From Falsirhodobacter sp. 20TX0035 (GTDB lineage: Bacteria; Pseudomonadota; Alphaproteobacteria; Rhodobacterales; Rhodobacteraceae), in assembly GCF_028307215.1 (NCBI RefSeq), contig NZ_JAQMHV010000016.1, positions 1 through 60,186 on the forward strand: DNA of 60,186 bases, given 5' to 3'. The notes under the pieces were generated by a model. It searched no databases and was not told the origin of the DNA. It worked only from the letters and a program-made list of their open reading frames with translations. Shown one piece after another: positions 1 to 13,360 of the stretch (within the stretch, counting starts at the first letter, position 1; each line of letters starts with the position of its first letter). The position numbers and the translations under genes are program-made.

Positions 1-69
1 GAAGGCCCCACCTTCGCCCAGAACAGCCTCGACCCGAAACTCTTCGCAACACTCTTCCACGTTGGATGA
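1..69 (+). CDS. 3' end of an unidentified gene (partial)
   Basis: Frame 1 is open from the window edge and ends in TGA at 67-69, giving a C-terminus that finishes LFATLFHVG. It overlaps the trkH start by 8 bases, the close coupling expected of an upstream operon partner. Only 22 residues are visible and I do not recognise the family. The trkH frame is also open upstream, so this call depends on trkH starting at 62. Confidence 0.35.
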   Translation, partial: EGPTFAQNSLDPKLFATLFHVG

Positions 70-1540
70 AAGGGTCGCCAACCGGCGGGCGGTGATCGAC
101 CTGCGGCCCGTGGGCCACGTGATCGGCCTGCTGGTCGTGGCGATGGGCGTGGCGATGCTGGTGCCCGTCGTGTTCGACGCCTTCGCGGGGGACAGGCAGG
201 CCCCGATCCTGCTGCAGATCGCCATGCTGACTATGGTCACAGGCGGGCTGGTGGCCTTGGCCTGCGCCAACGGCGCGCGCGGCAGCATGACCCTTCAGCA
301 GATCTTCCTGCTGACGGTGGGGGTCTGGGTGGCCCTGCCGCTGTTCGGCGCGCTGCCGTTCATCGCGGGGGCCACGCAGGCCAGCTTCACCGACGCGATG
401 TTCGAATCCGTGTCGGGGATGACCACGACGGGGGCCACGGTCTTTGTGGGGCTGGACGATCTGCCCGTCGGCATCAACATGTGGCGGATGATCCTGCACT
501 GGCTGGGCGGCCTTGGCATCGTGATCGTGGCCATGCTGTTCCTGCCGGTGATGAAGGTCGGCGGCATGCAGTTCTTCAAGTCGGAAGGCTTCGACACGCT
601 GGGCAAGATCCTGCCGCGGGCGATGGACATCTCCTCGGCGCTGATCCGGATCTACGTGGGCATGACAGTCGCCTGCGTGCTGACCTACAACGCGATGGGG
701 ATGAACGGCACGGACGCGCTGATGCACGCGCTGTCCACGGTGTCGACGGGGGGCTTCTCATCCTACGACGCGTCCTTCGGCGTGTTCTCGGGGCCCTTGG
801 AATACGCGTGCGTGTTCTTCATGCTGGCGGCGACGCTGCCCTTCATCCGCTATGTCCAGATGATGCAGGGCTATTACACGCCCATGTGGCGCGACCAGCA
901 GGTCCGGGCCTACCTGCGCTGGAACCTGTATGCGGCGCTGGCCATCGCGGCCTATCACATATGGGTCGACAACGTCCCCACCCACACCGCCTTCCGCGAG
1001 GCTCTGTTCAACGTCGCCTCCTCCTTCTCCGGCACGGGCTTTGTCAGCACGGACCTGTCGCAATGGGACGCGTTTCCCCTGCTGGTCATCATCATCGTGG
1101 GGCTGATCGGGGGGTGCACCTCCTCCACCGGCTGTTCGGTGAAGGTGTTCCGCTACCTGATCCTGTTCGAGGCGATCAAGGTCCAGATCAAGCGCCTGCG
1201 GTCCCCCAGCGCGGTGATCGCCGTCCGCTACGAAGGCAAGGTCGTGGGGCAGGACGTGCTGGATTCGGTCATCCTGTTCTTCACGATGTTCCTTCTGACC
1301 TTTGGCGTGCTGGTCGTCCTTCTGTCGCTGACGGGGCTGGACGTGCGCGCCTCCATCACGGCGGCCTGGACCTCCATCGCCAATGTGGGGCCGGTGTTCG
1401 GGGCGGGGGTGCGGCCCAGCGGGGCGCTGACCGATTTCCCCGACAGCGCGAAGTGGATCATGATCATCGGCATGCTTCTTGGCCGGCTGGAGCTTCTGAC
1501 CGTCTACGTCCTGCTGATGCCGCGGTTCTGGATGCGTTGA
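62..1540 (+). CDS. trkH: Trk-type potassium uptake membrane protein TrkH
   Basis: Inner-membrane K+ translocating subunit that works with the cytoplasmic NAD-binding TrkA. The 492-residue product is strongly hydrophobic with about ten membrane spans. The four pore-loop selectivity-filter motifs of the family are visible: TTGAT (122-126), STGGF (228-232), SGTGF (323-327) and NVGPVFG (441-447). The start taken is TTG at 62; the frame stays open to the window edge, so a start further upstream is possible, but the hydrophobic core begins about 20 residues after this TTG, as in relatives. No trkA is visible here. Confidence 0.93.
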   Translation: MDERVANRRAVIDLRPVGHVIGLLVVAMGVAMLVPVVFDAFAGDRQAPILLQIAMLTMVTGGLVALACANGARGSMTLQQIFLLTVGVWVALPLFGALPFIAGATQASFTDAMFESVSGMTTTGATVFVGLDDLPVGINMWRMILHWLGGLGIVIVAMLFLPVMKVGGMQFFKSEGFDTLGKILPRAMDISSALIRIYVGMTVACVLTYNAMGMNGTDALMHALSTVSTGGFSSYDASFGVFSGPLEYACVFFMLAATLPFIRYVQMMQGYYTPMWRDQQVRAYLRWNLYAALAIAAYHIWVDNVPTHTAFREALFNVASSFSGTGFVSTDLSQWDAFPLLVIIIVGLIGGCTSSTGCSVKVFRYLILFEAIKVQIKRLRSPSAVIAVRYEGKVVGQDVLDSVILFFTMFLLTFGVLVVLLSLTGLDVRASITAAWTSIANVGPVFGAGVRPSGALTDFPDSAKWIMIIGMLLGRLELLTVYVLLMPRFWMR

Positions 1541-1593
1541 CGCCTTCCGCCGTGCCGCCTATGCAATGGCGGACCGCGAACGAAGGAGCCGTC

Positions 1594-2514
1594 ATGACCG
1601 CCACCACGCCCCCCCGCAGTTTTCAGGAGATCATCCTGCGGCTGATGACCTATTGGGGATCGCGAGGTTGCGCCGTCCTTCAGCCCTACGACATGGAGGT
1701 GGGGGCGGGCACGTTCCACCCGGCCACCACGCTGCGCTCGCTCGGTTCCAAGCCTTGGGCCGCCGCCTATGTCCAGCCCTCCCGCCGCCCGACGGACGGG
1801 CGCTATGGCGAAAACCCGAACCGGCTTCAGCACTACTACCAGTATCAGGTGATCCTGAAGCCGTCGCCGCCGGACCTTCAGGCCCTGTATCTTGGCAGCC
1901 TTGAGGCGATCGGCGTGGACATGGACCTGCACGACATCCGCTTTGTCGAAGATGACTGGGAATCCCCGACGCTGGGCGCATGGGGTCTGGGATGGGAAGT
2001 GTGGTGCGACGGCATGGAAGTGTCGCAGTTCACCTATTTCCAGCAGGTCGGCGGCCACGACTGCAAGCCGGTGAGTGGGGAGCTGACCTACGGGCTGGAG
2101 CGTCTGGCGATGTATGTCCTTGGCGTCGATCACGTCATGGACATGCCCTTCAACGATCCCGACAGCCCGACGCCGCTGACCTATGGCGACGTGTTCCGTC
2201 AGGCCGAACAGGAATATTCGCGCTGGAACTTCGACATCGCGGACACGGACATGCTGCTGCAGCATTTCGTCGATGCCGAGGCCGAATGCGACCGCATCCT
2301 GTCCGCGCCCGAAACGGACTGGGCGGGGCGCCGGATCATCATGTCGCAGCCCGCCTATGACCAGTGCATCAAGGCGAGCCATCTCTTCAACCTCATGGAT
2401 GCGCGGGGCGTGATCTCCGTCACCGAACGGCAGGCCTATATCGGGCGGGTGCGGGCGCTGGCCAAGCGCTGCGCCGACGCCTTCGTGATGACCGACGCCG
2501 GCGCGTCCCACTGA
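1594..2514 (+). CDS. glyQ: glycyl-tRNA synthetase alpha subunit
   Basis: Class II aminoacyl-tRNA synthetase subunit that activates glycine and, as an alpha2beta2 enzyme with GlyS, charges tRNA-Gly. The 306-residue product has the expected family length. It has the highly conserved opening [17 protein letters not shown] and the [14 protein letters not shown] block of bacterial GlyQ. ATG at 1594 is chosen because AAGGAG lies at 1583-1588; the reading frame extends upstream only as a shadow of trkH. glyS follows after 14 bases, so the two subunits are co-transcribed. Confidence 0.97.
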   Translation: MTATTPPRSFQEIILRLMTYWGSRGCAVLQPYDMEVGAGTFHPATTLRSLGSKPWAAAYVQPSRRPTDGRYGENPNRLQHYYQYQVILKPSPPDLQALYLGSLEAIGVDMDLHDIRFVEDDWESPTLGAWGLGWEVWCDGMEVSQFTYFQQVGGHDCKPVSGELTYGLERLAMYVLGVDHVMDMPFNDPDSPTPLTYGDVFRQAEQEYSRWNFDIADTDMLLQHFVDAEAECDRILSAPETDWAGRRIIMSQPAYDQCIKASHLFNLMDARGVISVTERQAYIGRVRALAKRCADAFVMTDAGASH

Positions 2515-2528
2515 CGGATTCCTGTATC

Positions 2529-4622
2529 ATGCCCGATCTTCTGCTCGAACTCTTTTCCGAGGAAATCCCCGCCCGCATGCAGGCCCGCGCGCGCGCCGAT
2601 CTGCAAAAGCTGGTCACCGACGGTCTGGTGGAGGCGGGGCTGACCTATGCCTCGGCCGGTGCCTTCTCCACCCCTCGCCGTCTTGTGCTGGCGGTGGAAG
2701 GGCTGACGACTGAGTCCCCCACCGTGCGCGAGGAACGCAAGGGCCCGAAGGCCGACGCCCCCGAACAGGCGCTGGCCGGTTTCCTGCGTGGCCTTGGCAT
2801 CACTGATGCGGCGCCCGTCATGGCGCTGGCGGGCCAGCCTTCGGGCGCGCATGTGCACCTGAATGGCGTCGTGGTGGAAGTGCGCGACGACAAGAAGGGC
2901 CAGATCCTCTTCGCCAAGGTCACGAAGCCCGGCCGTCCGGCGGCCGAGATCGTGGCCGAGGTGGTCGAACGCACCATCCGCACCTTCCCATGGCCCAAAT
3001 CCATGCGTTGGGGTTCGGGGCAACTGCGCTGGGTGCGCCCCTTGCATTCCATCCTGTGCCTGCTGACGACCGAGGCTGGAAGCGACGTGGTGCCCGTCAT
3101 CGTCGATCACCTGACGGCCGGCAACACCACCGAAGGCCACCGTTTCATGGCGCCGGGTCGCTTTGCCGTGTCGTCCTTCGACGACTACCGCGCCAAGCTG
3201 GCGGCCGCCCATGTGGTGCTGGACAGCGACGAGCGTGAGGCGATCATCTGGAACGACGCCACCACCGCCGCCTTCGCCCAGGGGCTGGAGGTCGTGGAGG
3301 ACAAGGGCCTGCTGGCCGAGGTGGCGGGGCTGGTCGAATGCCCCGTGGTCCTGATGGGCACCATCGGCGAAGAGTTCCTCGGCCTGCCGCCCGAGGTGCT
3401 TCAGACGTCGATGAAGGAGCATCAGAAGTTCTTCTCGGTGAAGGCCCACTCGGGCCGGATCGAGAAGTTCGTGACCGTGGCCAACCGCACCACCCGCGAC
3501 GACGGCGCGACCATCCTGAAGGGCAACCAGAAGGTGCTGTCGGCCCGCCTGTCCGACGCGCGCTTCTTCTGGGACAATGACCTGCGGACGGTAAAGGCCG
3601 AAGGGCTGGAAGGCATGGGGGCGGGCCTGTCCGGCGTCACCTTCCACAACCGTCTGGGCAGCCAGGCCGACCGCGTCGCGCGGATCGCCGATCTGGCCGA
3701 ACGCCTGGCCCCGATGGTGGGCGCGGACGCCGCGCTGGCCCGCCAGGCCGCGCAGGTGGCCAAGGCCGACCTGCAATCGGACATGGTGGGCGAATTCCCC
3801 GAGCTTCAGGGCCTGATGGGCCGCTATTACGCGACCGCCGCGGGCCTTGATGCGCAAGTGGCCGAGGCGTGCCAGTGGCATTATTCACCGCTGGGCCCGT
3901 CGGACGTGGTGCCTGTCGCCCCCGTCACGGTGGCGGTGGCGCTGGCCGACAAGATCGACACGCTGACCGGTTTCTGGTCCATCGACGAAAAGCCCACCGG
4001 CTCGAAGGATCCCTTCGCGCTGCGCCGCGCCGCGCTGGGCGTGATCCGTCTGGTGCTGGGCAACGGCCTTCGCCTGCCGCTGGCGGATCTGGTGGGCGAG
4101 GATCTGCTGGCCTTCTTCCACGACCGGCTGAAGGTCTACCTGCGCGATCAGGGCGTGCGGCACGACGTGATCGACGCCTCCATCGCCATGCCCGGCAACG
4201 ATGATCTGGCCTTGCTGGTTCGCCGGGCCGAGGCGCTGCAGGCGTTCCTCGACACCGAGGACGGGACCAACCTGCTGCAGGGCTTCCGTCGCGCCAACAA
4301 CATCCTGAACCAGGCCGAGGCGAAGGACGGGGTGGAGTATTCGTTCGGCGCCGATCCGAAATTCGCCGAGGACGACACGGAGCGGGCGCTGTTCACGGCC
4401 TTGGACGCGGCGGACGCCCGCATCCGTCCCGCCCTGGGGTCCGAGGATTTCGCGGCCGCCATGTCGGCCCTGGCCGGTCTGCGCGGCCCGATCGACGCCT
4501 TCTTCGAGGCGGTTCAGGTGAACGCCGAAAACCCGATCCTGCGGCGCAACCGGCTGAACCTTCTGCACCGTATCCGTTCGGCCTGCGCGCAAGTGGCGGA
4601 CCTGACGAAGATCGGCGACTGA
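2529..4622 (+). CDS. glyS: glycyl-tRNA synthetase beta subunit
   Basis: Beta subunit of the bacterial heterotetrameric GlyRS, providing the HD-like and anticodon-binding parts needed for tRNA-Gly recognition. The 697-residue product starts MPDLLLELFSEEIPARM, the standard GlyS N-terminus, and has the DKIDTLTGFW and GSKDPFALRR blocks. The start at 2529 is fixed by this conserved N-terminus; the frame runs on upstream through glyQ. It lies directly behind glyQ in one operon. Confidence 0.97.
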   Translation: MPDLLLELFSEEIPARMQARARADLQKLVTDGLVEAGLTYASAGAFSTPRRLVLAVEGLTTESPTVREERKGPKADAPEQALAGFLRGLGITDAAPVMALAGQPSGAHVHLNGVVVEVRDDKKGQILFAKVTKPGRPAAEIVAEVVERTIRTFPWPKSMRWGSGQLRWVRPLHSILCLLTTEAGSDVVPVIVDHLTAGNTTEGHRFMAPGRFAVSSFDDYRAKLAAAHVVLDSDEREAIIWNDATTAAFAQGLEVVEDKGLLAEVAGLVECPVVLMGTIGEEFLGLPPEVLQTSMKEHQKFFSVKAHSGRIEKFVTVANRTTRDDGATILKGNQKVLSARLSDARFFWDNDLRTVKAEGLEGMGAGLSGVTFHNRLGSQADRVARIADLAERLAPMVGADAALARQAAQVAKADLQSDMVGEFPELQGLMGRYYATAAGLDAQVAEACQWHYSPLGPSDVVPVAPVTVAVALADKIDTLTGFWSIDEKPTGSKDPFALRRAALGVIRLVLGNGLRLPLADLVGEDLLAFFHDRLKVYLRDQGVRHDVIDASIAMPGNDDLALLVRRAEALQAFLDTEDGTNLLQGFRRANNILNQAEAKDGVEYSFGADPKFAEDDTERALFTALDAADARIRPALGSEDFAAAMSALAGLRGPIDAFFEAVQVNAENPILRRNRLNLLHRIRSACAQVADLTKIGD

Positions 4623-4665
4623 ACGGGCCATTGGCGAACGGGCGGGGTGCGGCTATCATCCTTGG

Positions 4666-7245
<2,580 letters not shown>

Positions 7246-7280
7246 CCTCTCTTAACTCTCGTTGTGGACTTTTGTTCGTT

Positions 7281-7299
7281 CAGGCGCTATTTGCGCCTG
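7281..7299. other. short perfect hairpin between PPDK-like gene and wall hydrolase
   Basis: CAGGCGC / GCGCCTG with a five-base TATTT loop, 36 bases after the PPDK-like stop. It is not followed by a T-run, so it is at best a weak terminator or an mRNA 3'-end structure. Confidence 0.35.
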
Positions 7300-7366
7300 C
7301 TGTTGTGCGTAGATGGGCAGAAGGGGCGTCCGGCCGCACGGCGAGAAACAACGCGAGACGGACATC

Positions 7367-7981
7367 ATGCGACTGTTGGGACTGGGCCTGGCCTTTGCGG
7401 CGGCCCTGTGGGCGGGCACGATGGGGGCCAATGCGGACCCTTGGAAGACGGCGCGCAGCGGGGATGCCACCGTTCACCAAGTGGCCTACACCGAAAGCCT
7501 TGGCCGGTCCCTGTCCATGTCACCCCGCACCGCCTTGCCCATGATCCGCTACGACCTGGACTGGCTGAACGCACAGGCGCCAGACGTGGCGCTGGACGCC
7601 GACTGGGAATGCCTGACCGAAGCCTTGTATTTCGAGGCGCGCGGAGAGCCGCTGAAGGGCCAGTTCGCCGTGGCCGAGGTCATCCTGAACCGGGTGGACG
7701 CACGGGGCTATCCCTCATCGGTGTGCGACGTGGTCCGGCAGGGGGAAAAGAACGGCAAGGCCTGCCAGTTCAGCTTCATCTGCGACGGCCTGCCCGAAAC
7801 GGTGACTGAACAGGCCGCCTATGATCAGGCGGGAAAGATCGCGGCCGTGATGCTGGCCGGCGCGCCCCGGGCGCTGACACGGGGGGCCACGCATTTCCAC
7901 ACGTCGGCCGTGCGTCCATCCTGGGCGGCCCATCTTCCGAAAACGGTGCAGATCGGCGATCATCTCTTCTATCGCGAATGA
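7367..7981 (+). CDS. SleB-family cell wall hydrolase, exported
   Basis: 204 residues with an N-terminal signal peptide ([20 protein letters not shown]) followed by a Hydrolase_2/SleB-like domain. The motif [10 protein letters not shown] contains the likely catalytic Glu, and [10 protein letters not shown] and THFHTS match the family core. Such enzymes cleave peptidoglycan glycan strands; in Gram-negatives they act in the periplasm on growth or turnover. ATG at 7367 is chosen because it opens the signal peptide. The substrate specificity is not known from sequence. Confidence 0.85.
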   Translation: MRLLGLGLAFAAALWAGTMGANADPWKTARSGDATVHQVAYTESLGRSLSMSPRTALPMIRYDLDWLNAQAPDVALDADWECLTEALYFEARGEPLKGQFAVAEVILNRVDARGYPSSVCDVVRQGEKNGKACQFSFICDGLPETVTEQAAYDQAGKIAAVMLAGAPRALTRGATHFHTSAVRPSWAAHLPKTVQIGDHLFYRE

Positions 7982-8000
7982 TTTGCGGATAGGCGGGGCC

Positions 8001-8750
8001 ATGGACCGGATCTTTCTGCGCGACCACGTGGTCGAAACCGACATCGGCGCCTTCGAGGTGGAACGCGGCCGGCCCCAGCGCCTGCGCTTTGCCGTGGAGG
8101 TCGAGGTCGCGCATGTGCAGGCCCATGACAACGTGGACCTGATCCTGTCCTACGACCGCATCCGCGAAGCCATCACCGACGAACTGGCCCGAGGCCGCGT
8201 GGCGCTTCTGGAAACGCTGGCCGACGGCATCGCTGCCCGGCTTCTGGCGCATCCCCAGGCCCGCGTGGTGCATCTGGAGATCGAGAAGATGGACCGCGGT
8301 CCCTTCCGCCTGGGCATCCGCGCCACCCGCCGCCGCGGAGAGGTGGAACTCGCGACCCGGGACGCCGAGGCGCCGACCGTCGTCTATCTGGGGCAGGGCG
8401 GGCAACCCGTGGCGGGCGCGGTGAACTGCGTGGCCGGAACGCCCGCGACCGGCCCCGACGCGCCGGCCCAGCGCCGGCTGAATCTTCTGGCGGTGGAGCA
8501 GGCGGCCTGGCTGCGGAGCGGCCCCGGCACCACCGTCGCCGGAACATGGACCGAGATGGACTGGGCCCTGCGCCAGGGCCTGGCCGTGATCTGGGCACCC
8601 TCGAAGATGGTGCTGGAGGCGGCCGATCCCCCATCCTCCACCGCGCCGGACGCGCTGGCGGTCTGGCTGGCCGAGCAGTTGGGCTGCCGGACGATCACGG
8701 CCCTTGAAACCATTTCGGCGGAAAGCCGCGTCGCGGTGATCCCGGGCTGA
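8001..8750 (+). CDS. folB: dihydroneopterin aldolase with extra C-terminal domain
   Basis: Residues 1 to about 115 are a FolB domain of folate synthesis, splitting dihydroneopterin to hydroxymethyl-dihydropterin. The substrate Glu (DIGAFEVERG), the SYDRI tyrosine and the catalytic Lys (IEKMDRG) are present. Residues ~120-249 are extra; a stretch reading WAPSKM...TAPDALAVWLAEQLG resembles the end of amino-acid-kinase folds such as MfnE, without its N-terminal phosphate loop. ATG at 8001 follows AGGCGGGG. folP follows after 35 bases. Confidence 0.85.
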   Translation: MDRIFLRDHVVETDIGAFEVERGRPQRLRFAVEVEVAHVQAHDNVDLILSYDRIREAITDELARGRVALLETLADGIAARLLAHPQARVVHLEIEKMDRGPFRLGIRATRRRGEVELATRDAEAPTVVYLGQGGQPVAGAVNCVAGTPATGPDAPAQRRLNLLAVEQAAWLRSGPGTTVAGTWTEMDWALRQGLAVIWAPSKMVLEAADPPSSTAPDALAVWLAEQLGCRTITALETISAESRVAVIPG

Positions 8751-8785
8751 CTTGCCATGCGGCCCCGCATCGGTAGAAGTGCCGG

Positions 8786-9760
8786 ATGACCTGTTACCGT
8801 CCCATCGCCCAGACCGATCCCGCCCGTTCCCCCGGCGCGCTGACCCTTGCGGGCGGCTGGTGCTGGTTCGACCGGGTGGAGGTGATGGAGCGGGGCCGTC
8901 GCGAGATCATCGCCGCCCATGAGTTGCCCGAGGTCGCACGCCAGCGTCTGACCGATCCCCGGCCGCCCTTGCACGGGCTGACCTGGGACGCGCCGCGCGT
9001 CATGGGGATCGTGAACGCGACACCCGACAGCTTTTCCGACGGCGGCACCTATGACCCCGTGGCGCAAGGGCGCGCCCTCGCGGCCGACGCCGATCTTCTG
9101 GACATCGGCGGCGAAAGCACCCGCCCCGGCGCGCAGACGGTGGCCGAGGAGGAGGAGATCCGCCGCATCCGCCCGGTGATGGACGCGCTGCGCGGGCTGC
9201 GCCCCCTGTCCATCGACACACGCAAGGCGGCGGTGGCCAAGGCGTCGGACGCGGACATGGTGAATGACGTGTCGGCGATGCTCTATGATTCGGCCATGGC
9301 GGGCACCGTGGCGCGCATGGGCGCGTCGGTCTGCCTGATGCACGCGCAGGGTGTGCCGGAAACGATGCAGGACGATCCCCGCTATTCCGACGTGCTGCTG
9401 GACGTGTACGACCATCTGGCCGAACGGATCGCGATGGCCGAGGCGGCGGGCATCCCCCGAAGCCGCATCGTGGTCGATCCGGGGATCGGCTTTGGCAAGA
9501 CGATGACGCACAACCTGACCCTGATCCGCGGGCTGTCGGCCTTTCACGGGCTGGGCTGTCCCATCCTTCTGGGCGTGTCGCGCAAGGGCTTCATCGGCCG
9601 GATCGGGCAGGCCGCCACCCCGGCCGACCGGATGCCAGGGTCGGTGGCGGTGGCGCTGGCGGGCGTGGCGCAGGGCGCGCAGATCTTGCGCGTGCATGAT
9701 GTGGGGGCGACGCGGCAGGCGCTGGCGCTCTGGATAGCCTCGACAGGAGAGATGAGATGA
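8786..9760 (+). CDS. folP: dihydropteroate synthase
   Basis: Condenses 6-hydroxymethyl-dihydropterin diphosphate with p-aminobenzoate; the sulfonamide target. The TIM-barrel motifs are all present: [39 protein letters not shown] and GVSRKGF. The 324-residue product has an N-terminal extension of about 70 residues before the first barrel motif, longer than the textbook enzyme. It overlaps glmM by ATGA and follows folB, making a folB-folP-glmM operon. Confidence 0.96.
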   Translation: MTCYRPIAQTDPARSPGALTLAGGWCWFDRVEVMERGRREIIAAHELPEVARQRLTDPRPPLHGLTWDAPRVMGIVNATPDSFSDGGTYDPVAQGRALAADADLLDIGGESTRPGAQTVAEEEEIRRIRPVMDALRGLRPLSIDTRKAAVAKASDADMVNDVSAMLYDSAMAGTVARMGASVCLMHAQGVPETMQDDPRYSDVLLDVYDHLAERIAMAEAAGIPRSRIVVDPGIGFGKTMTHNLTLIRGLSAFHGLGCPILLGVSRKGFIGRIGQAATPADRMPGSVAVALAGVAQGAQILRVHDVGATRQALALWIASTGEMR

Positions 9761-11097
9761 CTCGCAAGCTTTTCGGCACCGACGGGGTGCGCGGAACCGC
9801 CAACACGGCGCCCATGACGGCTGAGATCGCGCTGCGGCTGGGACTGGCCGCCGGCAAGTATTTCCAGCGCAAGTCGGCCCTGCCGCGCGTGGTGATCGGC
9901 AAGGACACGCGCCTGTCGGGCTACATGCTGGAAAACGCGCTGACGGCGGGGCTGACCTCGATGGGAATGAACGTGCTGCTGCTGGGCCCCGTGCCCACGC
10001 CGGCGGTGGGCTTTCTGACGCGGTCGATGCGGGCTGATCTGGGAGTCATGATTTCGGCCAGTCACAACCCGCATCAGGATAACGGGATCAAGTTCTTCGG
10101 CCCCGACGGCTTCAAGCTGTCCGACGCGGCCGAGGCGGAAATCGAGGCGCTGCTGGACACCGATATCCCCTTGGCCGATCCGGCCGAGATCGGCCGTGCG
10201 AAACGGATCGAGGATGGGCGGGGGCGGTATCAGGAATACGCTAAGACGACGTTCCCACAAGGCCTGCGGCTGGACGGGCTGAAGGTCGTGATCGACTGCG
10301 CCAACGGGGCCGCCTATCGCGCAGCACCCGAGGTACTGTGGGAGCTGGGCGCCGACGTGATCCCGGTTGGAACCTCGCCCAACGGCAAGAACATCAACCT
10401 GCGTTGCGGGTCGACGCATCCCGAGGCTGCGGCAGAGGCCGTTGTGGCCCATGGCGCCGATGTGGGCATCACGCTGGACGGGGACGCCGACCGCGTGATG
10501 ATCCTGGACCAGCACGGCCGCGTGGCGGATGGCGACCAGATCATGGCGCTGTTGGCCGCGCGCTGGGCCGAGGATGGTCGCCTGAAAGGCGGAGCACTGG
10601 TGGCCACCGTGATGTCGAACCTGGGGCTGGAGCGATTCCTGCAGAGCCGCGGCCTGCGGCTGGAGCGGACGCCGGTGGGCGACCGTTATGTGGTCGAACG
10701 GATGCGGGAAGGCGGGTTCAACCTTGGCGGCGAACAATCCGGCCACATCGTGATGACGGACCACACCACCACCGGCGACGGGCTGGTGGCCGGCCTGCAG
10801 TTCCTGGCCGAAATGGCCCGTTCCGGCAAGCCCGCGTCCGACCTGACCCACAGCTTCGAGACGGTGCCGCAGATGCTGAAGAACGTCCGCTACACGGCCG
10901 GTCGCGAACCGCTAAAGGCAGAGGCGGTCCAGTCCGTCATCGCGCGGGCCGAAGCGCGGCTGCAAGGGCATGGACGGCTGCTGATCCGCAAGTCGGGGAC
11001 CGAGCCCCTGATCCGCGTGATGGCCGAGGCGGAAGATCCCGCCCTGCTGTCGGACGTGGTGGACAGCATCGTCCAAGCGGTGGAGAACGCGGCTTGA
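9757..11097 (+). CDS. glmM: phosphoglucosamine mutase
   Basis: Interconverts glucosamine-6-phosphate and glucosamine-1-phosphate on the route to UDP-GlcNAc for peptidoglycan and LPS. 446 residues, normal length. The phosphoserine loop [11 protein letters not shown], the metal loop DGDADRV, the sugar loop GGEQSGH and the phosphate-binding RKSGTEP are visible. The start overlaps the folP stop (ATGA), so translation is coupled. Confidence 0.97.
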   Translation: MTRKLFGTDGVRGTANTAPMTAEIALRLGLAAGKYFQRKSALPRVVIGKDTRLSGYMLENALTAGLTSMGMNVLLLGPVPTPAVGFLTRSMRADLGVMISASHNPHQDNGIKFFGPDGFKLSDAAEAEIEALLDTDIPLADPAEIGRAKRIEDGRGRYQEYAKTTFPQGLRLDGLKVVIDCANGAAYRAAPEVLWELGADVIPVGTSPNGKNINLRCGSTHPEAAAEAVVAHGADVGITLDGDADRVMILDQHGRVADGDQIMALLAARWAEDGRLKGGALVATVMSNLGLERFLQSRGLRLERTPVGDRYVVERMREGGFNLGGEQSGHIVMTDHTTTGDGLVAGLQFLAEMARSGKPASDLTHSFETVPQMLKNVRYTAGREPLKAEAVQSVIARAEARLQGHGRLLIRKSGTEPLIRVMAEAEDPALLSDVVDSIVQAVENAA

Positions 11098-11118
11098 GGA
11101 ACCTTTTGCACCCATTGC

Positions 11119-11150
11119 GGGTTTCCTTTTCGGAAACGCGAAAAGGAACC
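11119..11150 (+). promoter_or_regulatory. two mutually exclusive hairpins over a ribosome binding site
   Basis: GTTTCC (11121-11126) pairs perfectly with GGAAAC (11132-11137). Alternatively GGTT(T)CCTTTT (11120-11130) pairs with AAAAGGAACC (11141-11150), burying the AAGGA that serves the microprotein starting at 11157. The two stems cannot form together. This is direct sequence observation; a regulatory role is inference. Confidence 0.45.
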
Positions 11151-11156
11151 GAACGG

Positions 11157-11270
11157 ATGCAGCTTGAAGCACTTGTCGTCCTTGGTGCGGGTCTGAGCCT
11201 TCTGGCGATGGTCGTGGCTACCTTGGCCGCCACGCCCGCAAAGGCGAAGGTCGCGGCGGGACGTAAATGA
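11157..11270 (+). CDS. 37-residue single-span membrane microprotein
   Basis: ATG at 11157 follows AAGGAA with good spacing, and the 37-residue product (MQLEALVVLGAGLSLLAMVV...) is one hydrophobic span followed by a basic tail ending AAGRK. That is an N-out/C-in topology by the positive-inside rule. It lies between glmM and a strong terminator, so it is the last gene of the folB-folP-glmM unit. No family is recognised. Confidence 0.55.
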   Translation: MQLEALVVLGAGLSLLAMVVATLAATPAKAKVAAGRK

Positions 11271-11296
11271 AAAGGGCGCCCGTGGGGGCGCCCTTT
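11271..11296. terminator. bidirectional terminator between glmM unit and ilvC
   Basis: AAAGGGCGCC (11271-11280) pairs perfectly with GGCGCCCTTT (11287-11296). A-run and T-run flank the GC stem on both sides, so it can serve both the plus-strand microprotein and the minus-strand ilvC, whose stop is at 11302. Confidence 0.8.
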
Positions 11297-11301
11297 CCGC
11301 A

Positions 11302-12450
<1,149 letters not shown>

Positions 12451-12452
12451 TC

Positions 12453-12908
12453 ATGCTGGACGATACGGATCGACGGCTTCTGCGCCACCTTCTGGCCGAT
12501 CCGGCCCAGCCCAACGCCGTTCTGGCCGAACGCGTGGGCGTGGCCCCCGCCACCGCCTGGCGACGGGTGGAGCGGTTGACAGAACAGGGCATCATCCGCG
12601 CGCAGGAGGCGGTGATCGACTGGCGGGCGCTGGGCTATGGCGTGGAGGTGTCGCTGCGCTTCACCCTCGACAAGACGGTGCCGCGCGCGTTCGAGGATTT
12701 CATCGAGGCCGCGCGCCGCGTGCCCGAGGTGCTGGCGATCGAGACGTTTCTGGGCCGGGTGGACCTGCGCCTGAACGTCATCGCCCGCGACATGACCCAC
12801 TGGCAGGAGATCTACCGCACCCGCATCCTGACCTTGCCGCACATCGCCGACATTGAGGCGTTGATGCTGATCTCCACCCTCAAAGACGCGGAGGCGCTGC
12901 CCGTATGA
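12453..12908 (+). CDS. Lrp/AsnC family transcriptional regulator (first of a pair)
   Basis: 151 residues: N-terminal winged HTH (about 3-60, with AERVGVAPATAWRRVERL as the recognition region) and a C-terminal RAM/AsnC ligand domain. Proteins of this family form octamers and sense amino acids. It overlaps the second Lrp gene by ATGA and is divergent from ilvC, so control of branched-chain amino acid synthesis is a reasonable inference, not shown. Confidence 0.9.
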   Translation: MLDDTDRRLLRHLLADPAQPNAVLAERVGVAPATAWRRVERLTEQGIIRAQEAVIDWRALGYGVEVSLRFTLDKTVPRAFEDFIEAARRVPEVLAIETFLGRVDLRLNVIARDMTHWQEIYRTRILTLPHIADIEALMLISTLKDAEALPV

Positions 12909-13360
12909 TCGATCTGGACGACACCGACCGCGCCCTGCTGCGGGCACTGGCGGCGGACGCGACGCAATCGGCGGGCGGGCTGGGGCGCAAGCTGGGTCTG
13001 TCCCAGCCCGCCGCTTGGCGCCGCATCCGGCGGCTGGAGGAGGCGGGTATATTGGCGGGGTGCCGCGTGGTGGTGGACCGTCAGGCGCTGGGCTTCGGCG
13101 TGACGGTGTTTCTGGGCATCAAGCTGGCCACCAAGGGCCGCGTGAGCCTTGAGGATTTCGAGCGTGCGGTGATGGCGATCCCCGAGGTGCAGATCGTGCA
13201 GCACGTGCTGGGCCTGTTCGATTACCGCCTGCGCGTCGTAGCGCGCGACATCGGGGATTTCGAACGCATCCTGCGCCGCCGCATCATGACCCTGCCGGGC
13301 GTGGGGCAGGTGGAGGCGAACGTCCTTCTGACCGAGGAACGCCGCCCGGGCCCGATCTAG
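12905..13360 (+). CDS. Lrp/AsnC family transcriptional regulator (second of a pair)
   Basis: 151 residues, same architecture as its upstream neighbour: HTH with GRKLGLSQPAAWRRIRRL, then an AsnC ligand domain (VPEVQIVQ-type strand, here IPEVQIVQHVLG). Start overlaps the first gene's stop, predicting stoichiometric synthesis and possibly mixed oligomers. Its TAG stop shares the CTAG tetranucleotide at 13357-13360 with the convergent monooxygenase gene. Confidence 0.9.
   Translation: MIDLDDTDRALLRALAADATQSAGGLGRKLGLSQPAAWRRIRRLEEAGILAGCRVVVDRQALGFGVTVFLGIKLATKGRVSLEDFERAVMAIPEVQIVQHVLGLFDYRLRVVARDIGDFERILRRRIMTLPGVGQVEANVLLTEERRPGPI

Noticed and set aside
11119-11150. Terminator of glmM
   Set aside because: The stem is AT-rich, with no T-run after it, and it is followed directly by a ribosome site and a small gene with its own strong terminator.
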